A program made the translations under genes and the position numbers. Shown piece after piece: positions 32,492 through 39,665 of a DNA stretch of 64,000 nucleotides (positions are counted from its first letter, which is position 1; the number at the start of each line of letters is the position of its first letter). Under the pieces are notes generated by a model that was not told the origin of the DNA, did no database searches, and saw only the letters and a program-made list of their open reading frames with translations. The DNA is taken from contig DATHSA010000046.1 in assembly GCA_035464675.1 (NCBI GenBank), positions 1-64,000 of the forward strand. The letters are read 5' to 3'. Origin of the DNA: JAUYIV01 sp035464675 (lineage in GTDB: Bacteria > Actinomycetota > Acidimicrobiia > Spongiisociales > UBA11373).

Positions 32492-33234
32492 ACGCCCTCC
32501 AGCCACTCTGGCAGGATCCTCTGGAACCAGATGTTGAGCTCGATCAGGGTATTGGTGATCATCAATGCTCCGAAGCCCACGAGGAGCAGTCCGGACGTCA
32601 CGGTTATCGCCCTGAAGTGCCGTTTGAACCAGTCGAGGGCACCGTAGGCCTTGCCGATCCCGATGCCTGCCGCAACGAAGGGGACGCCGAGGCCCATCGA
32701 GTAGACGAACAGGAGGAACATGCCCTGGGGCACCGAGCCCTCCGTGGCGGCGATCGTGAAGATCGATCCGAGTATCGGGCCGATGCACGGCGTCCACCCG
32801 AAGCCAAAGGCGGCCCCCATGACGGGCGCCGCCCATCGCCCGAGGCGAGAGGGCCGCACCTCGACCCGCCGCTCACGCATGAACGGCATGAGGAGCCGGG
32901 GGTTCCACAGCGCCGAGACCGTGATGAGCGCCCCCATTCCTATGACCACCCATCCGGCAACGGCGAGCAGCGTGCGCTGGTTGCGGATGAGCAGCGATCC
33001 CAACGCCGTGGCGGTGGCCCCCAACGCAACGAAGACCGCGGTGAACCCGCCGACAAAGAGCATGGTCGTGCGGAACATCCGGCGTGTGGAGACCCTCCCC
33101 TCTGACAGGTCCGTCGCCGAGTAGCCCGACATCATCGAGAGATAGCCGGGAAGCAGCGGGAGAACGCACGGAGACAGGAACGACAGGGCCCCGGCGAAGA
33201 ACGCGACGATGATGTTGACGTTTCCGATCTCCAC
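32488..33234 (-). CDS. ccdA: Cytochrome c biogenesis / thiol-disulfide transporter CcdA
   Basis: Six-helix membrane protein that moves reducing equivalents across the membrane for cytochrome c maturation or extracytoplasmic thioredoxins. 249 residues. The two redox cysteines are C23 in SPCVLPLLPGY and C150 in WTPCIGPILG, in the symmetrical helices of the family. GTG at 33234 is set by GGGAGG 5 nt upstream. No resB, resC or thioredoxin-like gene lies next to it. Confidence 0.92.
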   Translation of the reverse strand: MEIGNVNIIVAFFAGALSFLSPCVLPLLPGYLSMMSGYSATDLSEGRVSTRRMFRTTMLFVGGFTAVFVALGATATALGSLLIRNQRTLLAVAGWVVIGMGALITVSALWNPRLLMPFMRERRVEVRPSRLGRWAAPVMGAAFGFGWTPCIGPILGSIFTIAATEGSVPQGMFLLFVYSMGLGVPFVAAGIGIGKAYGALDWFKRHFRAITVTSGLLLVGFGALMITNTLIELNIWFQRILPEWLEGV

Positions 33235-33306
33235 CTGCGCCTCCCGGCCGGTCAGCCCGGAAACGGTAACGGTCCGGCACGGGTTCCCCGACCCGGGGGC
33301 GAGCAC

Positions 33307-33312
33307 TAGCCT
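33307..33312 (+). promoter_or_regulatory. Candidate -10 box (TAGCCT) of the csaA-like gene
   Basis: TAGCCT ends 6 nt before the GTG at 33319, predicting transcription from the start codon itself. Confidence 0.45.
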
Positions 33313-33318
33313 CGGCGG

Positions 33319-33645
33319 GTGCCCGCCATCAGTGATTGGCACGATCTCGCGGTCCGCTCCGGGACGATCGTGCGCGCCGAACGGAATGAAGGGGCCCGCG
33401 ACCCTTCCTACCGCTTGTGGATCGACTTCGGCGAGCTCGGCGAGAAGCAGTCGTCGGCCAAGATCACCGATCTCTACCAGGCATCAGACCTTCCCGGGAC
33501 GCAGGTGATCGCGGTGACGGGGTTCGACCCGATCCGTGTCGGCGGGTTCCGCTCCGACGTCCTGGTGCTCGGCGTTCTGACCGGGGACGGTGTGGTGCTG
33601 CTCCGTCCCGACCGTCCGGTGCCACCGGGCAGCGAGATCGCCTGA
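33319..33645 (+). CDS. csaA: tRNA-binding domain protein, CsaA-like
   Basis: Stand-alone EMAP/tRNA-binding OB-fold protein, 108 residues, the length of CsaA proteins, which have been linked to protein export chaperoning and tRNA binding. Recognisable segments are RSGTIVRAERNEGARDPSY, LWIDFGELGEKQSSAKITD and QVIAVTGFDPIRVGGFRSDV. GTG at 33319. The MFS gene starts 1 nt after its stop codon, so the two form one transcript. Confidence 0.86.
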   Translation: MPAISDWHDLAVRSGTIVRAERNEGARDPSYRLWIDFGELGEKQSSAKITDLYQASDLPGTQVIAVTGFDPIRVGGFRSDVLVLGVLTGDGVVLLRPDRPVPPGSEIA

Positions 33646-33646
33646 C

Positions 33647-34903
33647 GTGCGTCTCCTCGGGGCGCTGCGCCCGCCAGACCGCATCGAGCGACGAGAACTG
33701 GGCGTCCTGGGGCTCTTCGCCATCGTGGCCTTCGCCCAGGGATGGTCCGGGACCGTCGTCACCCATGCCCTGCCCTTCGTCCAGAAGGACCTCGGCCTCT
33801 CGGACGCCGAGGTCTTCGATCTGATGGCCGCCATCCGCGCCACGTCGCTCCTGGCGCTGGGCCTTTCGTGGTGGGGCGACCACCGTGGCAGGCGCCGGCC
33901 ACTGCTCCTCGCCTTCGCACTCCTCACCTCGGCGAACCTGGCCACTGCTCTTCTGCCGGGGGCCGCCGCATTCACCTCGACCCAGGCGCTGGCGCGCATC
34001 GGCACCGTGGCGATCGGATCGCTCGCCCTTGTGGTCCTCGCCGAGGAGGTCGGCCCTCGAATTCGCGGCTATGCCCTCGCCCTGTACGCCCTGTTCGGAT
34101 CGCTGGGAACGGGATGGGGCTTGATCGTGCGACCGATGGGCGCTGGAGGCGACGACTGGCGGATCCTCTTCGGGCTCAGCGCCATCCCGATCCTTGCGCT
34201 CCCTTTCCTGATGGCCCGGGTCGCCGAGTCACGCGCCTTCGTCGCGACGCCTACCCGGCCACCGCTGGCGGCCGTGTTCCGGCGCGGGCATGCCGGCCGC
34301 TTCTGGCCCATGGCGTTGCTTGCCTTCGCCATCTCCGCGTTCACCTCCCCTGCGGCCAACCTCGCGCTGGTGCGCCTCGAGAACGCCCTCGGATGGTCGG
34401 CGGGCGGGGCCTCGCTGCTCCTCGCCCTCACCAGCGCGCCCGGTGTCGCCATCGGATTGCTGGCTGGAGGGCGGCTTGCCGACGTCGCCGGACGCCGCCC
34501 CACGCAGGCAGTGGCGATCGTGATCGGTGTCACCGGCGGAATCGGCTTCTACTTCGTCGAGACCGCGCCACTCCTCGGTCTCGGGATCTTCCTGTCGACC
34601 ATGGGCGGGTCGGCATTCGGGCCCGCGTTCGCCTCCCACCGGTCCGAGCTGTTCCCAACCGACCTGCGCGCCACCGCCGGCGCCTGGATCGTCAACGCCA
34701 GCGTCCTCGGAGGGCTGACCGGATTCGCCGCGGGACGCTTCGTGGTCGATGCGTGGGGCATCCCGGTGACGATCGCCCTCATCGGAGGCTTCCTCCTGGT
34801 CTCGGCGTCTGCCCTGCTGTTCCTGCCCGAGACCAGGGGGCTCAGCCTGCTGCCGGACGAGAGAACGGACCCGCCCGAGCCACCCGTCTCCATCCCAACG
34901 TGA
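33647..34903 (+). CDS. Major facilitator superfamily transporter
   Basis: About 12 transmembrane helices in 418 residues. The MFS loop 2-3 motif is seen as GLSWWGDHRGRRRPLLL and its pseudo-repeat in the second half as GGRLADVAGRRPTQAV; the region ELFPTDLRATAGAWI is typical of sugar/drug-porter-like members. GTG at 33647. The last 62 nt overlap the end of the oppositely oriented MATE gene. Substrate unknown. Confidence 0.88.
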   Translation: MRLLGALRPPDRIERRELGVLGLFAIVAFAQGWSGTVVTHALPFVQKDLGLSDAEVFDLMAAIRATSLLALGLSWWGDHRGRRRPLLLAFALLTSANLATALLPGAAAFTSTQALARIGTVAIGSLALVVLAEEVGPRIRGYALALYALFGSLGTGWGLIVRPMGAGGDDWRILFGLSAIPILALPFLMARVAESRAFVATPTRPPLAAVFRRGHAGRFWPMALLAFAISAFTSPAANLALVRLENALGWSAGGASLLLALTSAPGVAIGLLAGGRLADVAGRRPTQAVAIVIGVTGGIGFYFVETAPLLGLGIFLSTMGGSAFGPAFASHRSELFPTDLRATAGAWIVNASVLGGLTGFAAGRFVVDAWGIPVTIALIGGFLLVSASALLFLPETRGLSLLPDERTDPPEPPVSIPT

Positions 34904-36164
34904 CGGCCCGCGCTGCGAGGAGCGCCGCCAGCGACCACCAGACCCCGACGAGCCCCCAGCCCAGCGGGAGCACGAGGACGAGCAGACCGATGGCGACCGC
35001 CGACGCCACCACCATTGCGACGGCCAGGAACCCGAAGTCCCCGGCCCCTATGAACACCCCGTCCCAGACGAATACGAGGGCGGCGACCGGTTGAACGAGG
35101 ACGAGGATCGGATACGCGTCGGCGATCGCCCTTCGGGCATCCGGCTCGGGGGTGAACCAACCCGGAACGAACGGCGCGAGCGCCGCGAGAGTCAGAAGGA
35201 GGATGACGCCCAGGGCGACGCCCAGCGCCGCCAGCCGGTCGGCCAACTCGCGGGCCGAACGGCCGTCTCCAGATCCACGCACCTTGGCCACGAGCGCCTG
35301 CGCGGCGATCGCCAGGGCGTCGAGTGCGAGAGCCAGGAAGAGGAACACCTGTGAGAGCACCTGGTGCGCTGCCACCGCGGCATCCGACACCCGGGTGGCC
35401 ACCGCCGTCGCCACTGTGAAGGTGGACAAGAGGGCGCCGGTGCGAATTGCGAGATCCCGCCCGACCCGGAGGAAGGCCCTCACCTCTCCGGCGACCGGGC
35501 GCGCTCCGACCAGCCCGAAACCAGCCGCTCCCCGCCGGAGCAGGACGAGGAACCACAAGGCGCCGACCCACTGCGCGGTGACCGTGGCCCAGGCCGCGCC
35601 GGAGATCCCCCAGTCGAGGGCAAAGATCAGGATCGGGTCGAGCAGTAGGTTCACCGCGTTGAGTCCGAGAGCGACGACGAACGGTGTCCGGGTGTCCTGA
35701 TAGCCGCGATAGGCACCATGCGCGGCTCGTACGACGAGGACGGCCGGTGCGGCGAGGGCCCGGATCCCGATGTAGGTGACCGCACCGGAGCGAACGCCGC
35801 CCGTCGCGCCGAGAGCACCGGCGATGGGGCCCCGAAACGCGACCAGCAACCCGGCGACGGCGACGCCACAGACGGCTCCGAGCGCGAGTGAGGTTGCCGT
35901 TGCTCGCCCGGCGGCCTCGATGTCGCCGCGTCCGACGGCCCGCGCCACCTCGGTCGTCGTGCCGTACTCGAGGAAGTTGAACACGAAGAATGCAAGGGCG
36001 AAGACGGCCGAGGCCACGCCGAGCGCCCCCAACTCGTCGATTCCCAATCGGCCGACGAACGCGGTGTCGACCAGGCTGAGCACGGGTTCGGCGATCAACG
36101 ACCCCAGTGCGGGAATCGCCAGGGCGGCGATTGCCCGGTCGTGGGGCGACCGCAGCCGGATCAC
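34842..36164 (-). CDS. MATE-family efflux transporter (DinF-like)
   Basis: Multidrug and toxin extrusion family, probably an Na+ or H+ antiporter. 440 residues with about 12 helices. Typical MATE features are the N-terminal IPALGSLIAEPVLSLVDTAFVGRLG and the mid-protein YRGYQDTRTPFVVALGLNAVN. GTG at 36164 overlaps the nth stop in a GTGA, so it is cotranscribed with nth. Its 3' end runs 62 nt into the 3' end of the convergent MFS gene. Confidence 0.92.
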   Translation of the reverse strand: MIRLRSPHDRAIAALAIPALGSLIAEPVLSLVDTAFVGRLGIDELGALGVASAVFALAFFVFNFLEYGTTTEVARAVGRGDIEAAGRATATSLALGAVCGVAVAGLLVAFRGPIAGALGATGGVRSGAVTYIGIRALAAPAVLVVRAAHGAYRGYQDTRTPFVVALGLNAVNLLLDPILIFALDWGISGAAWATVTAQWVGALWFLVLLRRGAAGFGLVGARPVAGEVRAFLRVGRDLAIRTGALLSTFTVATAVATRVSDAAVAAHQVLSQVFLFLALALDALAIAAQALVAKVRGSGDGRSARELADRLAALGVALGVILLLTLAALAPFVPGWFTPEPDARRAIADAYPILVLVQPVAALVFVWDGVFIGAGDFGFLAVAMVVASAVAIGLLVLVLPLGWGLVGVWWSLAALLAARAVTLGWRRVARAGPFSRPAAG

Positions 36165-36844
36165 GAATCCGTCGGGGGAGGGGTCTTGTCGGGATACGGG
36201 CAGATATCCATCACGATGCAGTCCCAGCACCGCGGATTCCGGGCGATGCACGTGTCACGCCCGAATTGGATGACCCTCATCGAGATGCCCGCCCACCTCT
36301 CCTCCGGGTAAAGGGCGCGCAGGTCCCGCTCCACCTTCACCGGATCTGTCTGGTCGGTGAGCCCGAGCCTTCGGGTCACCCGTTTCACGTGGGTGTCGAC
36401 GGCGATCGCCGGCTTCCCCCACGCCTCGGCGAGGACGACGCTCGCGGTCTTGCGGCCCACTCCCTGGAGCGTCACCAGGCGGTCCAGGTCGTCGGGCACC
36501 TCGCCGTCGAAACGCTCCACGAGGTCGCCGCTGAGGCCGATGATCGCCTTCGTCTTCTGGCGGTAGAAGCCGGTCGAGTAGACGACCTCCTCCACCTCTT
36601 CAGGGTCGGCGTCGGCCAGATCGGCCGCGGTCGGCCAGCGCTCGAAGACGATCGGCGTCACGCGGTTGACGTTCTCGTCGGTGGTCTGAGCGCTCAGCAC
36701 GGTGGCCACCAGCAACTGCCACGGGTCGTCGTGGTCGAGGGCGGTGCCGATGGCCGGATGCTGCTTCTCCAGCCTTCCCAGGATCGTGCGCGCCCTGCGG
36801 CGCGTGGCGGGATCTGGGGTCGATGAGGGAGCACCGGCCGACAT
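36161..36844 (-). CDS. nth: Endonuclease III
   Basis: DNA glycosylase/AP lyase that removes oxidised pyrimidines. 227 residues. Helix-hairpin-helix LQGVGRKTASVVL with the catalytic Lys, the catalytic Asp in VDTHVKRV, and a C-terminal [4Fe-4S] motif C-x6-C-x2-C-x5-C (CIARNPRCWDCIVMDIC). ATG at 36844 is preferred over ATG at 36850 because a TAGCAT box places the predicted transcription start between them. Divergent from xpt. Confidence 0.95.
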   Translation of the reverse strand: MSAGAPSSTPDPATRRRARTILGRLEKQHPAIGTALDHDDPWQLLVATVLSAQTTDENVNRVTPIVFERWPTAADLADADPEEVEEVVYSTGFYRQKTKAIIGLSGDLVERFDGEVPDDLDRLVTLQGVGRKTASVVLAEAWGKPAIAVDTHVKRVTRRLGLTDQTDPVKVERDLRALYPEERWAGISMRVIQFGRDTCIARNPRCWDCIVMDICPYPDKTPPPTDS

Positions 36845-36852
36845 TCCCATCG

Positions 36853-36872
36853 ATGCTACCGGTCGGTACTCT
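36853..36872. promoter_or_regulatory. Back-to-back -10 boxes of nth and xpt
   Basis: TAGCAT (minus strand, 36853-36858) and TACTCT (plus strand, 36867-36872) are 8 bp apart and point away from each other, each 8 nt from an ATG. Between and overlapping them is the imperfect palindrome TACCGGTCGGTA. Only 36 bp separate the two start codons, so each promoter's upstream region lies in the other gene. Confidence 0.5.
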
Positions 36873-36880
36873 CCGCCCCG

Positions 36881-37489
36881 ATGACCGGCACGATCGGCTC
36901 GGCGGTGCGCGAAGCGATCATCGCTCGCGGCCGCGTCGAGGGCCCTCTGGTGAAGGTCGATGACTTCCTGAACCACCGCGTCGAACCCGGCCTCATGAAA
37001 TCGATCGGCTCCGACCTCGCCGGCCTGCTCGCCCCGTCTCGCCCGACCTTGATCCTCACCGCCGAGGCGAGTGGCATACCTCCCGCCCTGGCCGTCTCGA
37101 TGGCCCTGGACGTCGACGTGATCTACGCGAAGAAATACCCGCGCACCCGGTCGACCAGACCGGCATACGTGCGCGAGGTCGCATCGCCCACGAAGGACGC
37201 CGAGTACCGGGTCGAAGTCGCCCATCGCGTCCTCGGCACCGGGGAACGAGTGGCGATCGTCGATGACTTCCTGTCCCGGGGTCGAACCGCGGAAGCGCTG
37301 GGGGAGATCGTTGAAGAGTCGGGATCGACCGTGGCCGGACTGGGGTTCGTGATCGAGAAGGCCTTCATGGAGGGAAGAGGTCGTCTCGAGGCTCACGGAT
37401 GGGCCGTGGTGGCGCTCGCGACGATCCTTTCGCTGCAGGACGGGGTGGTGGAGATGGCGCCGAGCGGTGCAGACACCGGCAACCGCTAA
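36881..37489 (+). CDS. xpt: Xanthine phosphoribosyltransferase
   Basis: Purine-salvage enzyme converting xanthine and PRPP to XMP; 202 residues. PRPP loop VAIVDDFLSRGRTAEAL at 124-140; family marks VDDFLNHRVEP, LTAEASGIPPALAV and YAKKYPRTR, which separate Xpt from adenine phosphoribosyltransferase. ATG at 36881 is 8 nt from a TACTCT box. No purine riboswitch is visible in the 36-bp space to nth. Confidence 0.9.
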   Translation: MTGTIGSAVREAIIARGRVEGPLVKVDDFLNHRVEPGLMKSIGSDLAGLLAPSRPTLILTAEASGIPPALAVSMALDVDVIYAKKYPRTRSTRPAYVREVASPTKDAEYRVEVAHRVLGTGERVAIVDDFLSRGRTAEALGEIVEESGSTVAGLGFVIEKAFMEGRGRLEAHGWAVVALATILSLQDGVVEMAPSGADTGNR

Positions 37490-37526
37490 CCTCCGCACCC
37501 ATCCCGCCGGTCTCCCGGAGGCCTCC

Positions 37527-38285
37527 GTGCAGTCGCAGCACCGTCCAGCACCCACGACCCTGGCGTTCCACGCCTCGAGGATCGTGATCGACGTCGGCGT
37601 GCTCCTGGCGATGGCATCGCTCAGCCTCGACTTCGTCGAAGGATCCAGGACATCCCAGTCGGCGCTCCAGGCCGATGCACTCCCGGCTGTCATCCTGCTA
37701 CTGCCGATCTTTCTGATCACCCTCATCCCCGATCACACACGACCCCTTCCCCGACCGCTGGGGTGGGCGTCTCTGATCCTCGGACTCGCGGCCTTCCCGT
37801 ACGCGATCGTCAAGCACCTCGACGCCTCGGTCATGGCAGAGACGCTGGACGGATCGGTGGCGATCGGCGCTCGCCTCCTGGTCTTTGGAACATTCGTGAC
37901 GCTCGTCGGCATCACGATCGGCCTGACCCGGTCGTTCATGGGTCTGCCCACCGGCGGCAACCCGGCGCGGCGGAGCGTGACGAGCACCACACGAGCCGAC
38001 AAGCCCACCGTCCGCGCCAAGGCCGCGGACACAGCTTCTGGGACCGACGTCGCGGCCGTGGGGGAGGCGCAGCCTTCCGTGCCCGACCAGGTCGAGGCCG
38101 AGGTCCGTCGTCCCGAACGAGGCCCCTCGCCCGCGGACGAGAACCCGTTCGAAGAGCCACTGTTCGACTCCCTGGAGATCCCTGCGTTCGTGGAGCCGAC
38201 CCGGGAGTCGGGTCCTTCGACCCTCGTCTTCGACGCCGAAGCAGCGAGCGACCGCGTCGCCGAAGAGGACGAACCCGAGGACTGA
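37527..38285 (+). CDS. Membrane protein with acidic C-terminal tail, function unknown
   Basis: 252 residues. Four hydrophobic segments at about 18-33, 51-69, 78-96 and 111-137, then a hydrophilic tail of about 110 residues rich in Glu, Asp and Pro ending DEPED. GTG at 37527 is set by GGAGG 5 nt upstream. It starts 37 nt after xpt and is followed by an EamA transporter. No family recognised. Confidence 0.75.
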   Translation: MQSQHRPAPTTLAFHASRIVIDVGVLLAMASLSLDFVEGSRTSQSALQADALPAVILLLPIFLITLIPDHTRPLPRPLGWASLILGLAAFPYAIVKHLDASVMAETLDGSVAIGARLLVFGTFVTLVGITIGLTRSFMGLPTGGNPARRSVTSTTRADKPTVRAKAADTASGTDVAAVGEAQPSVPDQVEAEVRRPERGPSPADENPFEEPLFDSLEIPAFVEPTRESGPSTLVFDAEAASDRVAEEDEPED

Positions 38286-38303
38286 TCACCACCCCGCCCG
38301 TCC

Positions 38304-38309
38304 TATCCT
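38304..38309 (+). promoter_or_regulatory. Candidate -10 box (TATCCT) of the EamA gene
   Basis: TATCCT ends 9 nt before the GTG at 38319. Confidence 0.4.
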
Positions 38310-38318
38310 CACCGCGCC

Positions 38319-39206
38319 GTGCGCCGTCCCGCTGTCGCCGTCGCAGCCCTCGCCCTGGCCTCGCTCCTGTTCGGAGTGACCTTCGTCGTCGTCAAGGATG
38401 CAGTCGTGGAGGTCCCCCCGATGCGGTTCGTGGGGTGGCGCTTTCTACTGGGTGCCGCGGTGCTGGTCGCGATCCGGATACCGAGGGGATCCCGGTTGTG
38501 GCGGGATGGGACCGTTGCGGGCCTCTTCCTGTTCGCCGGCTATGCCCTCCAGACCCAGGGACTCACGTCGACGTCGGCGTCGAACTCGGGGCTGATCACC
38601 GGCCTCTATGTCGTGCTGACGCCCCTGATGGCGTCGACGGTGGCGCGTCGCCTGCCTCGCCGCCTCGTCGTGTTCGGCGCACTGCTGGCCTTCTCTGGAT
38701 TCGGTGTCCTCACGGTGGTCGACGACTTCAGGTTGTCTTCGGGCGACGCCTACACGGTCGGGTGCGCGGCCGCCTTCGCCGGACACATCGTCTATCTGGC
38801 CCGGACGGCCAACTGGCACAGAGTGGTCCCATTCACCGCCGTCCAACTCCTGGTCACCGCGGTCCTCGGACTGGGCCTCTCACTGGCGATCGACGGTGCC
38901 GCCGTCCCCGGGTCCGACGCCTGGCTCGCCATCTCGGTGACCGGCATCGTGGTGAGTGCCGGCGCCTTCTACCTCCAGGTCTGGAGCCAACGGGTGATCG
39001 GTCCGTCCCGCACCGCGATCGTGCTTGCACTCGAACCGGCGTTCGCAGCCCTCTCGGGTGCGGTCTTCCTGGGTGAGCGGATCGGGTGGCGTGGCGTCGT
39101 CGGAGCCGCCCTCATCCTGGCCGGCATATACGTGGTGCTCGCCGGGACCGGGCCCGACGACGACCTCCCGATCGAGGCGGCCGAGGCCATTTCACCCGCC
39201 CACTGA
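38319..39206 (+). CDS. EamA/DMT-family transporter
   Basis: Drug/metabolite transporter, 295 residues with ten predicted helices arranged as two EamA repeats. Typical segments are ALASLLFGVTFVVVKDAV at the start, PPMRFVGWRFLLGA, LALEPAFAALSGAVFLGERI and GAALILAGIYVVL. GTG at 38319. Substrate unknown; amino-acid or metabolite export is common in the family. Its final 15 nt overlap the convergent small membrane gene. Confidence 0.9.
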   Translation: MRRPAVAVAALALASLLFGVTFVVVKDAVVEVPPMRFVGWRFLLGAAVLVAIRIPRGSRLWRDGTVAGLFLFAGYALQTQGLTSTSASNSGLITGLYVVLTPLMASTVARRLPRRLVVFGALLAFSGFGVLTVVDDFRLSSGDAYTVGCAAAFAGHIVYLARTANWHRVVPFTAVQLLVTAVLGLGLSLAIDGAAVPGSDAWLAISVTGIVVSAGAFYLQVWSQRVIGPSRTAIVLALEPAFAALSGAVFLGERIGWRGVVGAALILAGIYVVLAGTGPDDDLPIEAAEAISPAH

Positions 39207-39473
39207 CTCGTCCCGCCCGCGGCGCTGCTCGATGATCGAGCGCAGGTGGAATGCGGCTCGCAGCAGCATCAGGAGAAGGAGCAGCACGAGGACGAGAAGG
39301 CCGAGCAGTTCGGGGCCGTCGAAGTAGGAGGTCCGACATGAGGTGAGGCCCCCCTCGCACAGACCCAGGCCGTCCCCCCCGCCGGCGAGATCCACGAGTA
39401 CGAACATCGGCACCAGCGCGACGAGGATGATCACGCCGATGACCCCCCCGATGACGATGCGGATCGCGGTCAT
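39192..39473 (-). CDS. Small membrane protein of unknown function
   Basis: 93 residues with two transmembrane helices (about 5-28 and 54-75) and a short extracytoplasmic loop containing two cysteines (GLCEGGLTSCRTSYF), which could form a disulfide. Basic C-terminal tail. ATG at 39473, 6 nt from a TACCGT box. Overlaps the end of the EamA gene by 15 nt, tail to tail. No family recognised. Confidence 0.65.
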   Translation of the reverse strand: MTAIRIVIGGVIGVIILVALVPMFVLVDLAGGGDGLGLCEGGLTSCRTSYFDGPELLGLLVLVLLLLLMLLRAAFHLRSIIEQRRGRDESVGG

Positions 39474-39479
39474 GGCGCG

Positions 39480-39485
39480 ACGGTA
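39480..39485 (-). promoter_or_regulatory. Candidate extended -10 box (TGA-TACCGT) of the small membrane gene
   Basis: TGATACCGTCGC here is identical over 12 nt to the sequence upstream of thyX on the other strand (39627-39638). Ends 6 nt before the ATG. Confidence 0.45.
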
Positions 39486-39566
39486 TCAGGGAACCTCCAC
39501 TCTCCTCGCGGAGTCTGGTGCTTCGCCCGACAGCAGCCGCCTGTCGCCAGGAGAGTGTGATCGGAC

Positions 39567-39593
39567 GGGTGACGTGAACGGGCGACCGGTGAC
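39567..39593 (-). repeat. Heptanucleotide tract, 3 units with one 6-nt slip
   Basis: Plus strand reads GGGTGAC, GTGAAC, GGGCGAC, CGGTGAC; on the minus strand these are GTCACCC/GTCGCCC-family units. Lies in the spacer before thyX. Confidence 0.5.
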
Positions 39594-39629
39594 CTTCCTG
39601 CCCACTTGCCCACGCACCCGACACGGTGA

Positions 39630-39635
39630 TACCGT
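39630..39635 (+). promoter_or_regulatory. Candidate extended -10 box (TGA-TACCGT) of thyX
   Basis: TACCGT with an upstream TG at the extended -10 position; predicted leader about 25 nt with GGA as weak ribosome site before the ATG at 39666. Confidence 0.4.
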
Positions 39636-39665
39636 CGCCACGCCGCCGAATTACACGGATGTGAC

